Positions 61,454-64,000 of a stretch of 64,000 nucleotides of DNA are shown in pieces (the stretch's first letter is position 1; every line of letters starts with the position of its first letter). The position numbers and the translations under genes are program-made. Source of the DNA: Exiguobacterium undae DSM 14481 (GTDB taxonomy: Bacteria > Bacillota > Bacilli > Exiguobacteriales > Exiguobacteriaceae); contig NZ_KK211187.1 of NCBI RefSeq assembly GCF_000620805.1, positions 3,002,557 through 3,066,556 on the forward strand, read 5' to 3'. The notes beneath the pieces were generated by a model. The model made no database searches. It was given only the letters and a program-made list of their open reading frames with translations, and had not been told where the DNA came from.

Positions 61454-62017
61454 TCATTGCTTCGCAAAATGCTTTTTCAAGGCTTCGCGTCCACGATGAA
61501 TTCTAGTTTTGACAGTAGCGACAGGTAAATCAATCAGCTCACTGATTTCTTTGAGCGACAGATCTTCGATATATTTCAAGACAAGTGGAATCCGATACTT
61601 TTCAGGTAAACCGGCAATGGCTTCCCCCACATCTTGTCGTTGCTCGGAATCGATCACTTGATCTTCCGGCAACTGGTCCTTGCTTTCGAGCTGGGAATAC
61701 AGCGTCAGTCCTTCAGTCCCTGACATCTCAGCATCAAGGGAATAATCGGGACGTTTCTTACGGAGTCGATCAATCGACACGTTCGTCACGATCCGGTATA
61801 ACCACGTTCGGAACTTCCACTGGGCATTATACGATTCAATTTTCGTGAATACACGGATAAAGGCTTCTTGCGTGGCATCCTCTGCTTCCATTCGATCACG
61901 TAAAACACGGAAGGCGACTAAAAAGGCACCTTCTTTATATAGATCAACAAGTGCCGCAAATGCATCACGGTCGCCCTGCTTCACCCGCTCTATCAAGCGT
62001 AGTGTTGTTTCTTCCAC
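61454..62017 (-). CDS. sigW: ECF sigma factor SigW
   Basis: 187 residues, GTG start behind GGGGGT. Region 2 includes FLVAFRVLRDRMEAEDATQEAFIRVFTKI and WKFRTWLYRIVTNVSIDRLRKKRP; region 4 has AGLPEKYRIPLVLKYIEDLSLKEISELIDLPVATVKTRIHRGREALKK, very like Bacillus SigW. It directs the envelope-stress and antimicrobial-peptide regulon. A TGAAAC-N16-CGTATA promoter just upstream is the form SigW itself reads. The order sigW, anti-sigma, cdaA, cdaR, glmM is the Bacillus one. Confidence 0.95.
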   Translation of the reverse strand: MEETTLRLIERVKQGDRDAFAALVDLYKEGAFLVAFRVLRDRMEAEDATQEAFIRVFTKIESYNAQWKFRTWLYRIVTNVSIDRLRKKRPDYSLDAEMSGTEGLTLYSQLESKDQLPEDQVIDSEQRQDVGEAIAGLPEKYRIPLVLKYIEDLSLKEISELIDLPVATVKTRIHRGREALKKHFAKQ

Positions 62018-62051
62018 TTTGAATACCCCCCGCTCTATGCGGTCAATCTCT

Positions 62052-62079
62052 TATACGGAGTCGACCAACAAATGTTTCA
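62052..62079 (-). promoter_or_regulatory. SigW-dependent autoregulatory promoter
   Basis: On the minus strand TGAAAC (62079-62074), exactly 16 bases, then CGTATA (62057-62052): a complete match to the SigW consensus TGAAAC-N16-CGTA. Confidence 0.9.
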
Positions 62080-62097
62080 TCTCAATTTGAATTGTAA

Positions 62098-62135
62098 CAA
62101 AAAAAACTTGAACTCTGACGAAAAGAGTTCAAGTT
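62098..62135 (-). terminator. Terminator of rocF
   Basis: AACTTGAACTCT and AGAGTTCAAGTT form a perfect 12-bp stem with a 7-base loop; the minus-strand transcript ends in a T run. Confidence 0.88.
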
Positions 62136-62142
62136 CCATCCA

Positions 62143-63051
62143 TTATTTTACTAAACGATGGTTCCGCATATACTGGAGCAAGTTTCCAATCAAGTCATTC
62201 GCAAGGATCGCTGTCCCGTTTCCTTCTTCCAACAGCGGATTGACTTCAACGAATTCGGCTGCGATGAAGTCTTCCTGCTCCGCGCAATGACGTAAGACCG
62301 TTTGCGCATCCTCCAATAGAATACCGTCCGCAACGCGTGTCCCGGTTCCTTGGACAAGACTTGGATCAAGACCGTCCATATCAAAGCTGAGATAAAACGC
62401 GTCGGTCGTCTCTTTTAAATACGCAATTGCTTCTTCCATGATCGTGTCCATGCCGCGTGTCCGAATCGCTTCCATGTCATACACCCGGATTCCCAGACGA
62501 TCGATCAGTTCCTGTTCCCCGGCGTCCACGTCCCGTAAACCGATAAAGACGAGGTGCTCCGGCTGCAGTTTGACCGCACTGCCGCCGATCTCGGTCAACC
62601 GTTGATGGCCTTCTCCTAACGCGACAGCAAGCGGCATGCCGTGAATGTTGCCGGACGGTGATGTTTCTGGTGTGTTCAAATCACCGTGTGCATCAAACCA
62701 GATGACGCCGAGACGCGGGACGACTTGACGCAGACCGGCAATCGTTCCGATCGCCATGCTGTGATCGCCTCCGACGAGTAACGGGAAACGTTGCTCGGTC
62801 AGCGCATCGCGTACGATTAATTGTAAATCGTTTGTCGTATGGACGACACCTTCCAACCGTTTGAGCTTTGGATCTTCTTCCCGGACAGCATCTTCTGACA
62901 AGACAGCCGCTTCCCCATAGCGTGCTGCTTCTTGTCCGTGTACTGCAAGTGTTTCCAGCAAGCCTGCTTCTTCAACAGCAGCCGGTCCCTGTTCTGTCCC
63001 CGGTTTTCCTTGACCATAACGATACGGTACGCTGATATATGCAATGTTCAT
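62143..63051 (-). CDS. rocF: Arginase
   Basis: 302 residues. Hydrolyses L-arginine to ornithine and urea. The manganese-binding motifs are complete: LLVGGDHSMAIGTI, VIWFDAHGDLNTPETSPSGNIHGMP and FYLSFDMDGLDPS, with the closing EFVEVNPLLEEGN. The start MNIAYISVPYRYGQGKPGTEQGP is that of Bacillus arginase. AAAGGGG precedes the ATG. A cre box overlaps the promoter, so carbon supply should limit arginine breakdown. Confidence 0.95.
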   Translation of the reverse strand: MNIAYISVPYRYGQGKPGTEQGPAAVEEAGLLETLAVHGQEAARYGEAAVLSEDAVREEDPKLKRLEGVVHTTNDLQLIVRDALTEQRFPLLVGGDHSMAIGTIAGLRQVVPRLGVIWFDAHGDLNTPETSPSGNIHGMPLAVALGEGHQRLTEIGGSAVKLQPEHLVFIGLRDVDAGEQELIDRLGIRVYDMEAIRTRGMDTIMEEAIAYLKETTDAFYLSFDMDGLDPSLVQGTGTRVADGILLEDAQTVLRHCAEQEDFIAAEFVEVNPLLEEGNGTAILANDLIGNLLQYMRNHRLVK

Positions 63052-63085
63052 CGACCTGTTCCCCTTTACTCAGTAAGTTACTTTA

Positions 63086-63115
63086 ATTGTAAGCGGTAAC
63101 AACAGGGTGGTTCAA
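63086..63115 (-). promoter_or_regulatory. rocF promoter with overlapping cre box
   Basis: On the minus strand TTGAAC (63115-63110), 18 bases, TACAAT (63091-63086). The plus-strand sequence TGTAAGCGGTAACA (63088-63101) matches the cre consensus TGWAANCGNTNWCA at every position and covers the -10 box. Confidence 0.75.
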
Positions 63116-63154
63116 CTCGACATAAAGACGCATGATTATACAGGAACAAACGAC

Positions 63155-63187
63155 AAAAAAGCACCGTGAGTGTCCTCACAGTGCTTT
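63155..63187 (-). terminator. Second terminator after the tRNA cluster
   Basis: AAAGCACCGTGAG pairs with CTCACAGTGCTTT with one mismatch; minus-strand T tail from AAAAAA at 63155-63160. Confidence 0.8.
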
Positions 63188-63221
63188 CGCGTACGTACTT
63201 TAATTGCAGGCATTTCAAGTA

Positions 63222-63255
63222 TAAAAAAACTTAAGTCGAACGAAACTCGCTTAAG
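63222..63255 (-). terminator. First terminator after the tRNA cluster
   Basis: On the minus strand CTTAAGCGA pairs with TCGACTTAAG (one bulge), followed by TTTTTT. It lies 15 bases after tRNA-Ala. Confidence 0.75.
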
Positions 63256-63270
63256 ATCTTTAAGCAAAAT

Positions 63271-63346
63271 TGGTGGAGCCTAGCGGGATCGAACCGCTGA
63301 CCTCCTGCGTGCAAGGCAGGCGCTCTCCCAGCTGAGCTAAGGCCCC
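63271..63346 (-). tRNA. tRNA-Ala (TGC)
   Basis: Cloverleaf with GGGGCCT/GGCTCC acceptor stem, anticodon loop CTTGCAC, TTCGATC in the T arm and encoded CCA. Last tRNA of the cluster. Confidence 0.97.
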
Positions 63347-63364
63347 AAATCATAAAAATAAAAA

Positions 63365-63435
63365 GCGGAAGACGGGATTCGAACCCGCGACCCCGACCTT
63401 GGCAAGGTCGTATTCTACCACTGAACTACTTCCGC
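63365..63435 (-). tRNA. tRNA-Gly (GCC)
   Basis: GCGGAAG/CTTCCGC acceptor stem, anticodon GCC in the loop TTGCCAA, T arm GGTTCGAATCC. CCA is not encoded. Confidence 0.96.
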
Positions 63436-63441
63436 AAAATA

Positions 63442-63514
63442 TGAGCCATGCAGGATTCGAACCTGCGACCCTCTGATTAAAAGTCAGATGCTCTACCAAC
63501 TGAGCTAATGGCTC
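63442..63514 (-). tRNA. tRNA-Lys (TTT)
   Basis: GAGCCAT/ATGGCTC acceptor stem, anticodon TTT in CTTTTAA, T arm GGTTCGAATCC. CCA is not encoded. Confidence 0.96.
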
Positions 63515-63518
63515 GACA

Positions 63519-63602
63519 TGGTGGGGGGGGGCGGATTCGAACCGCCGAACCCGAGGGAGCGGATTTACAGTCCGCCGCGTTTAGCCACTTCGCTACCCCC
63601 CC
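63519..63602 (-). tRNA. tRNA-Tyr (GTA)
   Basis: A class II tRNA with a long variable arm (CTCCCTCGGGTTCGG region), anticodon GTA in CTGTAAA and encoded CCA. The acceptor stem is seven consecutive G paired with seven C. Confidence 0.95.
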
Positions 63603-63637
63603 AGTTTGTCTAGGAACTATACAATTGAAAAAAACAG

Positions 63638-63710
<73 letters not shown>

Positions 63711-63723
63711 AAAAAATAAAAAA

Positions 63724-63798
63724 TGGTGACCCGTACGGGAATCGAACCCGTGATACCGCCGTGAAAGGGCGGTGTCTTAACCGCTTGACCAACGGGCC
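63724..63798 (-). tRNA. tRNA-Glu (TTC)
   Basis: GGCCCGT/ACGGGTC acceptor stem, anticodon TTC in CTTTCAC, encoded CCA. Confidence 0.96.
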
Positions 63799-63800
63799 AT

Positions 63801-63875
63801 TGGCTCCGCAAGTAGGATTTGAACCTACGACCTACCGGTTAACAGCCGGTTGCTCTACCACTGAGCTATTGCGGA
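63801..63875 (-). tRNA. tRNA-Asn (GTT)
   Basis: TCCGCAA/TTGCGGA acceptor stem, anticodon GTT in CTGTTAA, encoded CCA. First tRNA after the 5S rRNA. Confidence 0.96.
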
Positions 63876-63891
63876 ATAAATAAAAATAAAT

Positions 63892-64000
<109 letters not shown>

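Overview
The window looks like chromosomal DNA of a low-to-mid GC Gram-positive bacterium of the Bacillales; gene content and synteny fit Exiguobacterium best (inference, no search was run). The clearest Bacillota marks are the sigW - anti-sigma - cdaA - cdaR - glmM - glmS order with rocF beside it, a glmS ribozyme, cre boxes of the CcpA type, a sigma-D type promoter, strong AAGGAGG ribosome binding sites and a 5S rRNA followed by a tRNA run. No phage, insertion sequence, CRISPR array or integrase was seen.

Layout. 1-2970: the end of a membrane acyltransferase, an MFS drug exporter, a DM13 protein and a DUF4385 protein. 3010-7911: a TetR regulator divergent from a tryptophan-to-anthranilate operon (kynU, permease, kynA, kynB). 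7956-13863: a hydrolase, a membrane protein, cydDC with a Rex-like operator, and an Rrf2 regulator with a SnoaL-like partner. 13912-16488: a zinc metalloprotease and a chemoreceptor with a sigma-D promoter. 16629-28489: a cell-surface glycan region with a 1486-residue membrane protein, three glycosyltransferases, a flippase, a GDP-mannose-type pyrophosphorylase/cupin, ManA and a response-regulator-like protein with Glu at the phosphorylation site. 28654-34802: a peroxiredoxin, a GTPase, twin lipoproteins, acetyltransferases and an ECF sigma/anti-sigma pair. 34912-38174: a five-gene operon of two half-size DMT transporters around a Crp/Fnr regulator, a HAD phosphatase and a Gfo/Idh oxidoreductase. 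38302-42869: a GntR regulator divergent from a sugar-acid operon (3-hydroxyacid dehydrogenase, four-carbon acid sugar kinase, GntP permease) with three GTATAC-type boxes and two cre-like sites. 42912-50138: PhnA, a PPK2 kinase, a QorB/HxlR redox pair, a renalase-like flavoprotein and small metabolic genes.

50330-54780 is a conspicuously AT-rich insert between ordinary chromosomal genes. It holds a membrane-anchored helical protein and an 853-residue ATPase whose domain order (split ABC ATPase, coiled coil with a CxxC hook, C-terminal Arg-x3-Glu...His) is that of RloC, the zinc-hook anticodon nuclease used in phage defence. This is the best candidate for an accessory system here.

54787-63051 is the envelope-stress and cell-wall precursor block: SigW with a textbook autoregulatory promoter, an anti-sigma factor that lacks the zinc motif of RsiW, the c-di-AMP cyclase CdaA and its regulator CdaR, GlmM, and GlmS behind its ribozyme. 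A structured, unexplained 180-bp element lies between glmM and glmS. The window ends with a minus-strand 5S rRNA - seven tRNA cluster.
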